Assembly (NCBI GenBank): GCA_946565805.1
Contig: CAMNWO010000016.1
Span: 1 to 49,751 of the forward strand
Direction of reading: 5' to 3'
Source: an uncultured Clostridium sp.
GTDB lineage: Bacteria > Bacillota > Clostridia > TANB77 > CAG-508
DNA length: 49,751 bases
Shown here: piece by piece, positions 35,233 through 45,533 of the stretch
Position numbering within the stretch: position 1 is the first letter of the stretch
Layout of the letters: each line of letters starts with the position of its first letter
Program-made: the position numbers and the translations under genes
Notes under the pieces: generated by a model
The model's input: the letters and a program-made list of their open reading frames with translations, nothing else
Databases searched by the model: none
What the model was told of the DNA's origin: nothing

Positions 35233-36495
35233 CTAATTTTCCAATAACCCTGCAGTATATCCTGTTGAATACGCTATTTGCAAATTAAATCCTCCTGTAT
35301 AGCTATCTACATCTATAATTTCTCCTGCAAAATATAGTCCTTCTACTTTTTTTGATTGCATTGTTTTTGGATTAATTTCTTTTATTGTAATTCCTCCACT
35401 TGTAATAATAGCTTCTTCTATTGGCCTAAACTCTTTTATCGTAACAGTAAAATTTTTTAACAATTTCACTAGTTTTCTTCTTTCTTCCTTCGTAATGGCA
35501 TTTATTGGCTTATTTAAATAAATTCCGCTTTTCTCTATCATAATTGGTATCATTTTTTGTGGTAACAATTTATCTAATCCATTTTTGAATTGTTTATTTG
35601 GCATGCTTTGAAAGTCTCTTAGAACTCTTTCATCTAATTTTTCTTCTACTAAAGCAGGTTTCAAGTCTATTGTTAAAGAAATATGTTTGTTTTTTAACTT
35701 TTCTTCTATTTTTTTGTAACGGACTAAATGAGAAGATGCACTTAAAATAATAGGTCCTGAAACACCAAAATGGGTAAATAACATTTCACCAAAATCCTTA
35801 TAAATTTCTTTGTTTGTTTCTGTATCTATTAATTTAATTGCTACATTCCTTAAACTTAATCCTTGTAATGTTTTACAAGTTTCTTTATCATGGGTTTCTA
35901 GAGGCACTAATGATGGTTTAATTTCAGTTATTGTATGACCTACTTCTTTTGCTAGATGGTAACCATCTCCTGTCGAACCTGTTAAGGGATAACTTTTTCC
36001 TCCTGTTGCTAAAATAACTTTATCTGCTTGTATTTTACCGTGATTGGTTTCTACACCTATTATTTTATTACTATTATCTTTTTGTTCTATTAATAACTTT
36101 GTTACCTCTGTATCATATCTTATATCCACTTTTTGTTCTTTCAATTTTTTGGTAAAACATTTTAAAACATCTTGTGATTTATCTGTTACAGGAAAAATTC
36201 GGTTTCCTCGTTCTTCTTTTACTTCTAATCCTTCTTCTTTTAAAAATTGAATGATGTCCTGATTGGTATAATTTTGATAACAACTGTATAAGAATTTCCC
36301 ATTTCCTGGTGTATTTTTAATAAATTCATCCATACCTAAAGAAGATGTAATATTACATCTTCCTTTTCCTGTTATTAATAATTTTCTTCCTAATGATTTC
36401 ATCTTTTCTAATAAAATAACTTGATTTCCGTTTTGACTTGCCACAATAGCAGCCATCATTCCAGCTGGGCCTCCCCCAATTACAATTATCTTCAT
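35233..36495 (-). CDS. NAD(P)/FAD-dependent oxidoreductase (HI0933/YhiN family)
   Basis: A 420-residue flavoprotein. It has the Rossmann start MKIIVIGGGPAGMMAAIVAS, the family word GRKLLITGKGRCNITS (about 37-52), ILATGGKSYPLTGSTGDGY, and the C-terminal YFAGEIIDVDSYTGGFNLQIA. The natural substrate of this widespread family is unknown. The start overlaps the end of the upstream gene (stop and start share bases), so they are translationally coupled. Confidence 0.93.
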   Translation of the reverse strand: MKIIVIGGGPAGMMAAIVASQNGNQVILLEKMKSLGRKLLITGKGRCNITSSLGMDEFIKNTPGNGKFLYSCYQNYTNQDIIQFLKEEGLEVKEERGNRIFPVTDKSQDVLKCFTKKLKEQKVDIRYDTEVTKLLIEQKDNSNKIIGVETNHGKIQADKVILATGGKSYPLTGSTGDGYHLAKEVGHTITEIKPSLVPLETHDKETCKTLQGLSLRNVAIKLIDTETNKEIYKDFGEMLFTHFGVSGPIILSASSHLVRYKKIEEKLKNKHISLTIDLKPALVEEKLDERVLRDFQSMPNKQFKNGLDKLLPQKMIPIMIEKSGIYLNKPINAITKEERRKLVKLLKNFTVTIKEFRPIEEAIITSGGITIKEINPKTMQSKKVEGLYFAGEIIDVDSYTGGFNLQIAYSTGYTAGLLEN

Positions 36496-37272
36496 TTATT
36501 TATCTTCTTTCTTTTTGGTAGTTGATTTTTTAGTAGTTGACTTGTTGGCTGTTGTCTTTTTTGTGGTTGCTTTTTTTACTGGTTCTTTTTTAGTTGTTGT
36601 CTTCTTTTTGGTCGTTGTACTTTTGGTTGTTTTCTTCTCTTTTGGCTCTTCTTGTTTTTCTTCCTCTTCTGGTTCCATAAAAAATGTGATGTCTTCTTGG
36701 TCTTCTTGTGGTATTTCTTGTTTTTCTTCTTTTGGTCCTTTCTGTATTTCCTGTTGTATTTTCTCTTCTGGCTCTCCATTTAAATAACCAATATCATCTG
36801 CTTGTGCTTCTTTAATATATCTGTCTAAAGTATTATCTATAAATTCTATATTTGATTCTTCTTCCATTGTTTCTTCTTGTTTGTCTTCTTCCACATCCCA
36901 TAAGAATTCAATGTCTGAATCAGAATTATCCTCTTCTGGTATAACTTCTGTTAAGATTTCTTCGCTTTTTTCTTCCTCTATTTCTGGCTCCAATTCATAT
37001 AGTTGCTCTACTGGTTGTTCCTCTATTTCCTCTTCTTCAAATTCATATTCTTCTGTTTCTTCTTCCTCTACTTCATTTAGAATATCAATATATTCTTCAT
37101 GTTCTTGTTTCACCATTCTTTGTTTTTCTTTCATTTCTCTTTTGGCATTTTTTACTGCCTCTTTCTTTTCTTTTTCTATGCTTTTGTTTTGTCTTCTGGT
37201 AGCACTTCCTCCAAAAATCAATATTGCTAAAATCAATACAATTAAACTTCCTAAGATTCCTACTACTAACAT
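36496..37272 (-). CDS. Membrane-anchored acidic protein with a Lys/Thr-rich tail
   Basis: A 258-residue protein of low complexity. It has one N-terminal membrane helix (about 1-22), a basic coiled stretch, a long Glu-rich middle (about 65-205), and a C-terminal Lys/Thr repeat tail (TTKK-type, about 212-258) like histone H1-type tails. I cannot assign a function; the basic tail could bind nucleic acid or wall polymer. It is coupled to the downstream flavoprotein gene and follows the PLP enzyme gene by 16 bases. Confidence 0.75.
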   Translation of the reverse strand: MLVVGILGSLIVLILAILIFGGSATRRQNKSIEKEKKEAVKNAKREMKEKQRMVKQEHEEYIDILNEVEEEETEEYEFEEEEIEEQPVEQLYELEPEIEEEKSEEILTEVIPEEDNSDSDIEFLWDVEEDKQEETMEEESNIEFIDNTLDRYIKEAQADDIGYLNGEPEEKIQQEIQKGPKEEKQEIPQEDQEDITFFMEPEEEEKQEEPKEKKTTKSTTTKKKTTTKKEPVKKATTKKTTANKSTTKKSTTKKKEDK

Positions 37273-37288
37273 TTTTCTTCCTTCCTTT

Positions 37289-38524
37289 CTAATTTTTCAT
37301 ATGTTCTATTGCTTTTAGTATACCCAATTTCCCATATTCATACGTAAGTCCTCCTTGCATGTAAGCAATATATGGTTCTCGAATTGGTCCATCACAACTT
37401 AGTTCTATCGTGGAACCTTGGGTAAAAGTTCCTGCTGCCATAATTACTTGATCTTCATATCCTCCCATATCACCTGGATAAGGAATAACATCAGAGTCAA
37501 TTGGTGAGCCCATTTGTATTCCTTGGCAAAACTTCACTAGTTCTTCCTTTGTCCCTAAATGAATAGTTTGCACAATGTCAGCTCTTTCTTCATCATATTG
37601 TGGTTCTACCTGATATCCCAATTTTTCAAGCATACGACTTGCAAAAACTGCTGTTTTTACGCTACTTGCTACTACACTTGGTGCAAAGAATAAACCTTTA
37701 ATAAATAATGGATTTTGATTTAGCGATGGACCAATTTCTTTTCCTATACCTGGTGATGTTAATCTTTCTGCACATAATTCAATTAAGTCCTTCTTTCCTA
37801 CTATATAAGCTCCTGAATTTGCAATTCCTGCTCCTAAGTTTTTCATTAGTGACCCTACTGCAATATCTGCACCTACTTCGATTGGCTCCTTTTCTTGCAC
37901 AAATTCTCCGTAACAATTGTCTACCATAATGATAACTTCTTTATTTACTTCTCTAATTGCTTGAATTGCTTTTTCTATTTTTTCTATTGTTAAACTTTTT
38001 CTCGTTGAATATCCTCTTGATCTTTGAATTTCAACAAGTTTAATATCTTGTTTTTTTAGTCTTTCTTGGATGGTCATAATGTCAAAATCATTTTCTATTA
38101 AGTCAATTTGCTCGTAGTGAATATCAAATGATTTTAAAGAACTTTTACTTTCTTCTTTTCCAATTCCAATTACCGTCTGAAGAGTATCATAGGGTTCTCC
38201 TGTAATACTAAGCATAGTGTCTCCTGGTCGCAATAATGCAGATAATGTGATAGCTAATGCATGTGTACCAGATATAAATTGAGCTCTTACTAAACTGTCT
38301 TCTGCTTTAAAAATACGACTATAAATTTCTTCTATTTTGTTTCTTCCTGGTTCATCGATTCCATATCCTGTTGAAGAATTTAAGTGTGCTTCTTGCAATC
38401 TACATCCCTGAAATGCTTCTAGCACTTTTTGACTGTTTTTTTGACAGATATTGTCTATATTTTCTAACATAGGTCTAATTTCTTGTTCTACTTGTTTGGA
38501 TAATTCTATTATCTCCTCTTTCAT
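37289..38524 (-). CDS. PLP-dependent methionine gamma-lyase-like protein (YnbB/aluminium-resistance family)
   Basis: A 411-residue fold-type I PLP enzyme. Visible are SSTGYGIDEPGRNKIEEIYS, FISGTHALAITLSALLRPGD, VDNCYGEFVQEKEP with the cofactor Asp, and VGSLMKNLGAG carrying the Schiff-base Lys (about 228). The family is often annotated as methionine gamma-lyase or aluminium resistance protein, but its substrate is not established. The ATG follows GAGG, and it stands first of a three-gene operon. Confidence 0.9.
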   Translation of the reverse strand: MKEEIIELSKQVEQEIRPMLENIDNICQKNSQKVLEAFQGCRLQEAHLNSSTGYGIDEPGRNKIEEIYSRIFKAEDSLVRAQFISGTHALAITLSALLRPGDTMLSITGEPYDTLQTVIGIGKEESKSSLKSFDIHYEQIDLIENDFDIMTIQERLKKQDIKLVEIQRSRGYSTRKSLTIEKIEKAIQAIREVNKEVIIMVDNCYGEFVQEKEPIEVGADIAVGSLMKNLGAGIANSGAYIVGKKDLIELCAERLTSPGIGKEIGPSLNQNPLFIKGLFFAPSVVASSVKTAVFASRMLEKLGYQVEPQYDEERADIVQTIHLGTKEELVKFCQGIQMGSPIDSDVIPYPGDMGGYEDQVIMAAGTFTQGSTIELSCDGPIREPYIAYMQGGLTYEYGKLGILKAIEHMKN

Positions 38525-38619
38525 TTTCGTTTACCTCTTTTTTCGTATTTTCAACATTATTCTACTATATTTTATATTTTTTTGCAATGGGTATTTTAGT
38601 TATTTCTATGGGAAACAAA

Positions 38620-38650
38620 ATTGCCAAAAAGGTCCATCCTTCTTGGCAAT
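38620..38650 (-). terminator. TTGCCAA-family hairpin after the LRR protein gene
   Basis: A 13-bp stem with one mismatch (38620-38632 with 38638-38650) has a five-base loop; on the minus strand AATTTTG follows. The stem word ATTGCCAAAAAGG is close to that of the asnS-mazF terminator at 16552. Confidence 0.75.
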
Positions 38651-38654
38651 CTAT

Positions 38655-41021
38655 TTATTTAATATCTTTATATTGTTTATTTTTTACATATAAGAAAGTA
38701 CATATCATCATTCCTATAACAATTACTACTATAAATGCAATACTTATTCCTGCCTTTGGTAATGAGTTTGTGGCTACTGTTGTTGTATCTTTTCCTCCTA
38801 TATTATCTTTTTGAGTTGATGTTCCATCTTTATTTTCATCATTGTTTGATCCTTTGTTTCCATCTACTTCTTCTTTTAGTTTCACTTCAAAAGTTACCGT
38901 ATTTGAATTTCCTACTTTATCATAAACTGTTAGTGTGTATTTGCCATTCTCTTTTATTTGTTGTCCTTTTTTATATCCATTTACTTCTTTACCATTTTTG
39001 GTTAAGATAATTCTATCAATTCCAGATTCGTTATCTTCTATAATTGGTGTAACAGCTTCTTCATAAAGTTCATTATTATCAACTCCTTTGATGGTTGGCG
39101 CTGTTTTATCAATTAAGATCTCTAAGGTGTCTTGGCATAGAATATTACCATCAACATCATAAATTTTTAATACATAGCTTCCTTTCTTTTCTGCTATAAA
39201 AGTGTATACATTAGATTTATTTTCTAATTCTTTATCATTTATCGTTACTTTCCCTATTTCGTCATTATTGGTTATTGTTATTTTTATAACTTGATTATCT
39301 GCTGTATATTCTTTTTTTACCCCTTCTATTTTTAACCATTCTGTCACATCTGCTATTCCTTCTACAATTTCAAATTCTATACTTGTTATATTTCCAGCTT
39401 TATCTGTTACTTCTAATTTATATTTTCCTTTTCCTTGAATTTTATCTCCATTTGTATAAGCAATTTCTTGTCCATTTTTTGTCAATTTAATTGTATCAAT
39501 TCCTGAACCTGCTTCATTATCTCTTATCATTGGTGTAACTTCTCTTGTATAAACTTGATTATTGCTTATTTTTTCAACAATAGGTGCTACTTTATCTATA
39601 TTGGTAATCGTTATTTGTTTTGTTGTTCTCTTACCATCTTTATTGGTTGCTACTATTTTATATGTTCCATTACTTTTAATAAGAATTTGTGTTTTTCCTT
39701 CTGTTATGGTTAAATCTTTATCATTCATTTTTAGACTTGTTATTTCTACTATATCTGTTACAGATATCTCTACAAGAATATCCTCTTTGGTCCAATTTTC
39801 ACTATCTGAAATGCTCACTTGTATTATTGGCTTACTTACTACACGGTATTCCTTTTCATCAATAATTATTGTTTCAGGAATACTTTCAGTTCCTTCTGGT
39901 TTTTCTATAATAGAAACCGTTCCATCTTCTTGGTCAATTTGGTACACAATATTAGTAGTCTCATCTCTACGTCCTATTATTAAATCTGGATTATTAGGAA
40001 GTGCATTAGTAGCTATTTTAGCGTCTTTTGAAATAATAATTTTCTCTAGAGCACTACATTCTGCAAAAGCATATTCTTCTATTGTTGTTACTGTTTTTGG
40101 CAAATTAATCTCTTTTAAGCTAGTACATCCTTCATAAGTTCCTTCTTCTATCTTGGTTAGTGAATCTGGTAAAATTGCCTTTCTTAATGATGTACAATTT
40201 TGAAATGCATATTTTCCTATTGTTTCTAAAGAAGCACTACTACTATATCCTATTGCCTCCAAATTTGTACAATCTGCAAATGCATATTCTCCTATTGTTG
40301 TTGCTGTTTCTGGCAAATTAAAACTTTCTAAGCTACTGCATCCTTTAAAAGCTTTATTTCCTATTTCTATAATTCCATTTGCAACACTTGTTTGACTGAT
40401 TTCCATCAAGCTAGTACATCCTTCATAAGTTCCTTCTTCTATCTTGGTTACTAAATCTGGCAAAATTGCCTCTCTTAATGATGTGCAGTTTTGAAATGCA
40501 TATTTTCCTATTGTTTCTAACTTCCAAGAAGCACCAGATCCTACTCCTTCTAATTTTGTACAATCTGCAAATGCATATTCTCCTATTGTTGTTACAGCTT
40601 CTGGTAAATTAAATCCTTTTAAATTGATACAACCCTTAAAAGCATTATTTCCTATTTCCGTTATTGTATCTGGCATCTCAATATCTTTTAATTGCTTACA
40701 ATTTTCAAAAGCATTCTCTTTTATTTTAGTTACTGTATAGGTTTCACCTGCTATTGGTACAGTGCTAGAAATAGAAATTGTTTCACCATTATCGCCAACA
40801 CTTTCAACCTGTGCATGTTTTTTCCCTCCATCTAATACTGTATATCTTAATCCTGCTCCCGCTTGAGTATCTGATGCTTTCCTTTCAATATTTCCAGCCA
40901 TTCTATTTGTTGTTATTACTTTTTGTTCTTGATTTCCTGTTATAAATGTAATAATTGCTACTACTATTACTAACATAAAAAAACTTAATACTGCTATTTT
41001 AGAAAACTTCTTTTTCTTCAT
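38655..41021 (-). CDS. BspA-type leucine-rich repeat surface protein with a sortase-like signal
   Basis: A 788-residue exported protein. After an N-terminal membrane/signal segment come BspA-like leucine-rich repeats (about 75-320; units such as IGEYAFADCTKLEGV and AFKGCSSLESFNLPE). Three beta modules follow, with EVTDKAGNITSIEFE and TVYDKVGNSNTVTFE. The end is LPKAG followed by a hydrophobic helix and a basic tail, an LPxTG-like cell-wall sorting signal. A block of about 291 bases is duplicated in tandem (for example at 40118 and 40409), adding 97 residues. I choose the ATG at 41021 over the TTG at 41042. BspA proteins typically mediate adhesion. Confidence 0.85.
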   Translation of the reverse strand: MKKKKFSKIAVLSFFMLVIVVAIITFITGNQEQKVITTNRMAGNIERKASDTQAGAGLRYTVLDGGKKHAQVESVGDNGETISISSTVPIAGETYTVTKIKENAFENCKQLKDIEMPDTITEIGNNAFKGCINLKGFNLPEAVTTIGEYAFADCTKLEGVGSGASWKLETIGKYAFQNCTSLREAILPDLVTKIEEGTYEGCTSLMEISQTSVANGIIEIGNKAFKGCSSLESFNLPETATTIGEYAFADCTNLEAIGYSSSASLETIGKYAFQNCTSLRKAILPDSLTKIEEGTYEGCTSLKEINLPKTVTTIEEYAFAECSALEKIIISKDAKIATNALPNNPDLIIGRRDETTNIVYQIDQEDGTVSIIEKPEGTESIPETIIIDEKEYRVVSKPIIQVSISDSENWTKEDILVEISVTDIVEITSLKMNDKDLTITEGKTQILIKSNGTYKIVATNKDGKRTTKQITITNIDKVAPIVEKISNNQVYTREVTPMIRDNEAGSGIDTIKLTKNGQEIAYTNGDKIQGKGKYKLEVTDKAGNITSIEFEIVEGIADVTEWLKIEGVKKEYTADNQVIKITITNNDEIGKVTINDKELENKSNVYTFIAEKKGSYVLKIYDVDGNILCQDTLEILIDKTAPTIKGVDNNELYEEAVTPIIEDNESGIDRIILTKNGKEVNGYKKGQQIKENGKYTLTVYDKVGNSNTVTFEVKLKEEVDGNKGSNNDENKDGTSTQKDNIGGKDTTTVATNSLPKAGISIAFIVVIVIGMMICTFLYVKNKQYKDIK

Positions 41022-41187
41022 ATTCCATTTTATCCTTTCCAACTATGTTCTACTTTAATTATAACTTTCCTTTCGTTATTTATCAAGTTGTATTGAGTTT
41101 TTTACATAAAATTAATGTTTCTGTAATATTTCTGTAATCAAATAAAGGATACTTCTTCTTTTTGTATTTTTTTAATTATTTGTAAAA

Positions 41188-41229
41188 CGAAAAATTGCCA
41201 AAAAAGTACATACCTCTTGGAAATTTTCG
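41188..41229 (-). repeat. Imperfect TTGCCAA-family hairpin
   Basis: CGAAAAATTGCCAA faces TTGGAAATTTTCG around a loop holding AAGTACATACCT. It is a degenerate relative of the hairpins at 16552 and 38620. The rest of 41043-41187 shows no gene. Confidence 0.6.
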
Positions 41230-41236
41230 ACAGATA

Positions 41237-41275
41237 AAATGAGACAGTTAAGGACTGTCCCTAACTGTCTCATTT
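41237..41275 (-). terminator. TGAGACA-family hairpin after the DUF11 protein gene
   Basis: A 14-bp perfect stem (41237-41250 with 41262-41275) has an 11-base loop, GGGACAGTCCT on the minus strand. It opens with TGAGACA and closes with TGTCTCA, like each arm of the repeat at 48349. It ends two bases before the stop codon region at 41278. Confidence 0.85.
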
Positions 41276-41277
41276 AA

Positions 41278-44200
41278 TTATAATACGTATTTCTTAATTA
41301 GAATAATTCCACTTGCTACTGTTACTAAAATGATAAATCCTAATGTAAAGTAAATTCTTACTTGCCCTGTTGTTACAGATAACATTACTGGTGCATCGTC
41401 GATATCGTCTTCTCCTGGCTTTTTATTGTCTGGTGTTGAGTCGATATCTGGTACGCCATATTCGTTATAGTCTTCTGATATTTCTGCTGTGTTTGTTTTT
41501 AATCCCATGTTGTTTTCGTTATTAATCCAGGTAAGTAATACTTCTACGTCTGCATATTCTCCTGGTTGTAATAAAGTATTTTCTAATAATCTGGTAGAAA
41601 TTACATTGTTTCCTTCATCGGTCCATCCTGGATTGTCTTCTGCTACGAATTTTAATCCTTCTGGTACATAGTCTGTTATTTCTTTTGCATATCCTGCAAT
41701 TTCTCCTTGGTTATAAACACGGATAGAATATCTAAATTTAACGGTTACTTGATTGATTTTCTTTCTGTGTAATTCTACTTTTACGACATCTTCTGGGTCA
41801 TCCCATGGGTCATGTCCTGTTTGTGTTACTGTTTCTTGTCCATTTTCGATAACAATTGCTTGTGTTACCCATTTTCTTAAGGCTAAGTCAAAGATTTTTA
41901 CTATTAATTTTTCATAATCATCATCATCTTCTTGATGGTCATTATATCCTGGTAAGTCTTTGTCTTCTGGAAGTTTTACATTATCTTCACTAGAGTCTCT
42001 ATCATTTGCTGGTTTTTTGTCTTCATCTAAGTATTTGGTAATGTCTGCGATGTTGGTAATGTTTTCATTTGTTTTAGGTTTTTCGCTTACTTTACACATA
42101 ATTGGAACTTCTTGATAAGATAATTCGATTTCTCCCTTTTCGTTTGTCTTTGTTTTGTTAATTAAGAATCTTTCTCCTGCTAAGTAATTGGTTGTTACGG
42201 TTCTTCCATCTTCTGAAACAGACCATCCATATTCTTTATTGAAATCACTATCTACATATTCTAAGTATGGTGGTAAGTGGTCTTTAATTTCAGCTGCATA
42301 ACCGTTGACATCTCCTTCATTATATACTCTTAACATGTATACTACTATGTCATTTGGTTGTACCATAACTGGTTCTTTGGTATGGGTATAAACTGCTGTT
42401 GTAATTAATTTACCGTCTTCCCCAATTGTATTTAATTTAGATGTATCAACTTTTGGAGCTCTTACATAAGAACCATCTTGATTTTTTAAGTATTCTTCAT
42501 TTTCTATTTTAGTGTCTTTACTTACTGCTATAATAAATTTTCTTAAAGCTAAGTCAAATGATTGTAAAATGATATAGTCATGGTCTTCGTCGTCTTCGTG
42601 GTCTGGATGTTCTTTCCAAATATCTGGATCAGAGTCTCTATCATCTACTGGTTCACCATCTTCATCAGCATCTCCTGTAATGGCTGCTTCGTTTCGAATA
42701 ATATTTCCTGTTGTATCGTCAGAAACTACTTTGAATTTTACAGCAATTTCTTTGTACTTAAGGTCTTCTTCTTTTTTGCTTCCATCATTTTTACCAAAAG
42801 CTGGAATTAGGTTGTCTTCTGCTGTTTCTTTTGCTAGATAATCAGATGAAATTTTGATGATTTTTTCTTTCTTTTCGTCAAATACGAATTTTCCCCATAA
42901 GTATTTTTGGTTAAATTCAACTGCTTCTTTTTCTTCTGCTGTTAGGGTTGTATCTGCTGCTAATTCTTCTCCTTCTTTTTCAGACCATATAAATTCTAAG
43001 CCTTCTGGTATATCTTCTGTTATTTCTTGTGCATAACCATCTAGCGTTCCTTCGTTGTAAATTCTAAAGGTATAAGTTACAATGTCTCCTTTTGCCACAC
43101 TAACTGGTGGTTTATTTTCTTTATAATTAGCTGTTGTTGCTATAATGTTTCCATTTTGGTCTACTTTATTTAAATTGCTTACATCTACTTCAATTCTCTT
43201 ATCTACTGGATTGTCATTAACACTGCTTACATATTTTCTTAAAGCTAAGTCAAAGTTTTCTGGTAATAATACTAATTTTTCAAAGTCGTCATCATCTTGT
43301 TGTCCTTTATAATAATAATTAGAATCATCTAAGTCTTCTTTGTTTCCATTTCCTTTATAATCAGACATATTGTCTTTGTTTACGTCTGGCTTAGTTCCTG
43401 GCTCAGAGTCTCTGTCTTTTCCTTTTTCTGTTGTAATAACTGTACCATCTTCATCTACTTCTTCTGCAATCCATGCTACATTGGTTAAGATTTTACTATT
43501 TTTGGTATCTGGTTTTTCTGTTACAGTACATTCAATTTCTATTGTCTCTGTTCCTTTTCCGTCTTTTTGTAAGTTTCCTGCTTCATATGCTGGTAAATTA
43601 GTTGTGTTTCCTTCTTTTCTTTTTAAAGTTAATGTATTATTGGCTTCATTATAATTATCTAACTCAAAATTTGATTTTCCATTACTATCTACTACTTTAT
43701 CAAATTTTAATCCAGCTGGCAATTGGTCTACTACTTTGGTTGCTCTTCCTGCTTTTTCTCCTTCATTATAAATTGTCATTTTATAGGTAATGACATCTCC
43801 TGTACTAATAGTTAAAGGAGCTTTTTTATGTTTATAAGTTGCTGTTTTTTCATCTTTTATGGTAGATTCATCAACATTTGGAACTCTTACATCATTTCCT
43901 GTTAATTCTGTCCCATTCTTTTTTGTTATATATTTTCTTAAGGCTAAGTCAAATGGTTTTTCTTCTGGCTCTGGTTGATAGGTTAGTGTTACCGTTTCCG
44001 TTTTATTTTCTTTATGAACTTCTACTAATGGTTGTTCTTGTTTATTTGTATTGGATGCCATTAATGTCATAGTAGTTTGATTATAGTTAACAGTAATATC
44101 AATTTTTAAATTGTCAATTTCACTTTTTGGAATAGAAATATAAAAGTCTTTTCCTTCTGGAATTTGTGTTTCATCTACTAATTGGTAATTATTTTCTTTT

Positions 44201-45228
44201 TCATTTACTTTAATATCGATTGTGTATGGTGTTGGATTTCGTTTTGTAATATGAATTGGTCCAACAATACATCTATCTCCAGATACAGTACTTGTTAAAG
44301 TAGTTTTTTCTACTTCAACAGGAGCTCCTGTCGTTGCACTTGCATTTGTATATTCGTTTGCTTTTTGTTTTGCTGTTCTTATCATATATTGGTATAATAT
44401 TTCCGCTTGTTGAGATCTAGCATATCCGGCATCATATTGTGATGATTGTCCATTTGGTGTATAATTTGCCAATCTATCATAATTTGTCATATTGGTTAGT
44501 TTATAGTAAAGCCACTGTGATTGATTTAATAAATCATATTTTGTCTCATGTTCTTTTGTTTCACTATAAGAATTTTCTGTTTTTACCATTTTATAATAGT
44601 TTGTAAAATACCATATAACAGCTTGCTGAACTGATTCAATGTCATTTTCTGTTAAGGTATATGCCGTATTCCATAATCCTCTATAGTTTATATAATCATC
44701 ATCTTTTTTAGCTAATTCAAGTACTTTTTCATTAATGTTGGCTACTTCAGCTGGGTCAGATTCTCCTGGTAAATACAACATGTCTAATACTGCTAAAAGA
44801 GCATCATAACAACTAATTGTTTTTCCGTTTTCATCAGTAATTGTGTTTTCTACTAAAGTTTTTAATACCTCATTTTGGTTTTTAATGGTTTCTCTTTGTG
44901 TTTTCATATCATAAAAAACATCATAAGGTTTCTTTAAATTAGTTATTTCCACATTAGGATCTGCAAAACCCACACCTGCTTTTATACAATAAACATTGTC
45001 TGTTGTACTATAAGTAGTTGCATCTGCAGATGCATATTTTACAATATTCCAAATAACCGCTTGGTTATTAATAGCATATCCCATACTTGGCTCTGCTGGT
45101 GCTCCATTTGTCATAAATGGAACAACCCCCATATACTGTGTAGTAGCATATGCTGTTGTTGGTAATCCTATAAATACCATTAACATCATTATCATGATGA
45201 CACTTATCATTATTTTTTTCAAGTTCAT
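41278..45228 (-). CDS. Large surface adhesin: thioester-like head and four DUF11-type repeats
   Basis: A 1316-residue exported protein with a clear signal peptide ending near TTAYATT. The N-terminal domain has NVYCIKAGVGF and SVQQAVIWYF, which resemble the Cys and Gln of thioester (TQXA) adhesion domains. Four repeats of about 230 residues follow, each opening FDLALRK (about residues 427, 661, 892 and 1116) with KGDIVTYTFRIYNEGTLDGY-like strands of DUF11 folds. The end is one membrane helix and a short basic tail, with no clear LPxTG. It has no in-frame CGG in 3.9 kb. It probably forms a wall- or membrane-bound stalk for attachment. Confidence 0.85.
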   Translation of the reverse strand: MNLKKIMISVIMIMMLMVFIGLPTTAYATTQYMGVVPFMTNGAPAEPSMGYAINNQAVIWNIVKYASADATTYSTTDNVYCIKAGVGFADPNVEITNLKKPYDVFYDMKTQRETIKNQNEVLKTLVENTITDENGKTISCYDALLAVLDMLYLPGESDPAEVANINEKVLELAKKDDDYINYRGLWNTAYTLTENDIESVQQAVIWYFTNYYKMVKTENSYSETKEHETKYDLLNQSQWLYYKLTNMTNYDRLANYTPNGQSSQYDAGYARSQQAEILYQYMIRTAKQKANEYTNASATTGAPVEVEKTTLTSTVSGDRCIVGPIHITKRNPTPYTIDIKVNEKENNYQLVDETQIPEGKDFYISIPKSEIDNLKIDITVNYNQTTMTLMASNTNKQEQPLVEVHKENKTETVTLTYQPEPEEKPFDLALRKYITKKNGTELTGNDVRVPNVDESTIKDEKTATYKHKKAPLTISTGDVITYKMTIYNEGEKAGRATKVVDQLPAGLKFDKVVDSNGKSNFELDNYNEANNTLTLKRKEGNTTNLPAYEAGNLQKDGKGTETIEIECTVTEKPDTKNSKILTNVAWIAEEVDEDGTVITTEKGKDRDSEPGTKPDVNKDNMSDYKGNGNKEDLDDSNYYYKGQQDDDDFEKLVLLPENFDLALRKYVSSVNDNPVDKRIEVDVSNLNKVDQNGNIIATTANYKENKPPVSVAKGDIVTYTFRIYNEGTLDGYAQEITEDIPEGLEFIWSEKEGEELAADTTLTAEEKEAVEFNQKYLWGKFVFDEKKEKIIKISSDYLAKETAEDNLIPAFGKNDGSKKEEDLKYKEIAVKFKVVSDDTTGNIIRNEAAITGDADEDGEPVDDRDSDPDIWKEHPDHEDDEDHDYIILQSFDLALRKFIIAVSKDTKIENEEYLKNQDGSYVRAPKVDTSKLNTIGEDGKLITTAVYTHTKEPVMVQPNDIVVYMLRVYNEGDVNGYAAEIKDHLPPYLEYVDSDFNKEYGWSVSEDGRTVTTNYLAGERFLINKTKTNEKGEIELSYQEVPIMCKVSEKPKTNENITNIADITKYLDEDKKPANDRDSSEDNVKLPEDKDLPGYNDHQEDDDDYEKLIVKIFDLALRKWVTQAIVIENGQETVTQTGHDPWDDPEDVVKVELHRKKINQVTVKFRYSIRVYNQGEIAGYAKEITDYVPEGLKFVAEDNPGWTDEGNNVISTRLLENTLLQPGEYADVEVLLTWINNENNMGLKTNTAEISEDYNEYGVPDIDSTPDNKKPGEDDIDDAPVMLSVTTGQVRIYFTLGFIILVTVASGIILIKKYVL

Positions 45229-45533
45229 TTTTTTCTCTCCTTTGATTTAGAATATCATCTTTCTATCATATATTTTACGCTTTTTTTTCTGGAAGTCAAT
45301 AGGTCTTTTTTCATGTTCTTTTCATTGCTTTTTTGACCACCTTGTTCTCCTTACGGATACATTTACTTGGCAATCCTTCTTAGAAAAAGTCCCTACATTA
45401 CAATTATATTACATTTTAGCAACAAAAGCAAGGATTTTATGTTGATTATTATTGTTTTTTCTTTTTCCGTAGCTTTTCAAAAAAACACTCATAAAAAATT
45501 GTTTTTTTTATATGATTAAATAAGAGGTGGATT
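45229..45533. other. Intergenic region between two divergent genes
   Basis: No gene is visible. It must hold the promoters of the DUF11 protein gene (leftward; ribosome site AAAGGAG) and dacF (rightward; ribosome site GAGGTGG). I see no clear consensus sigma-A promoter for dacF, which is often under forespore control. A TTGGCAATCCTTCTT fragment near 45368 resembles half of the TTGCCAA-family hairpins. Confidence 0.5.
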
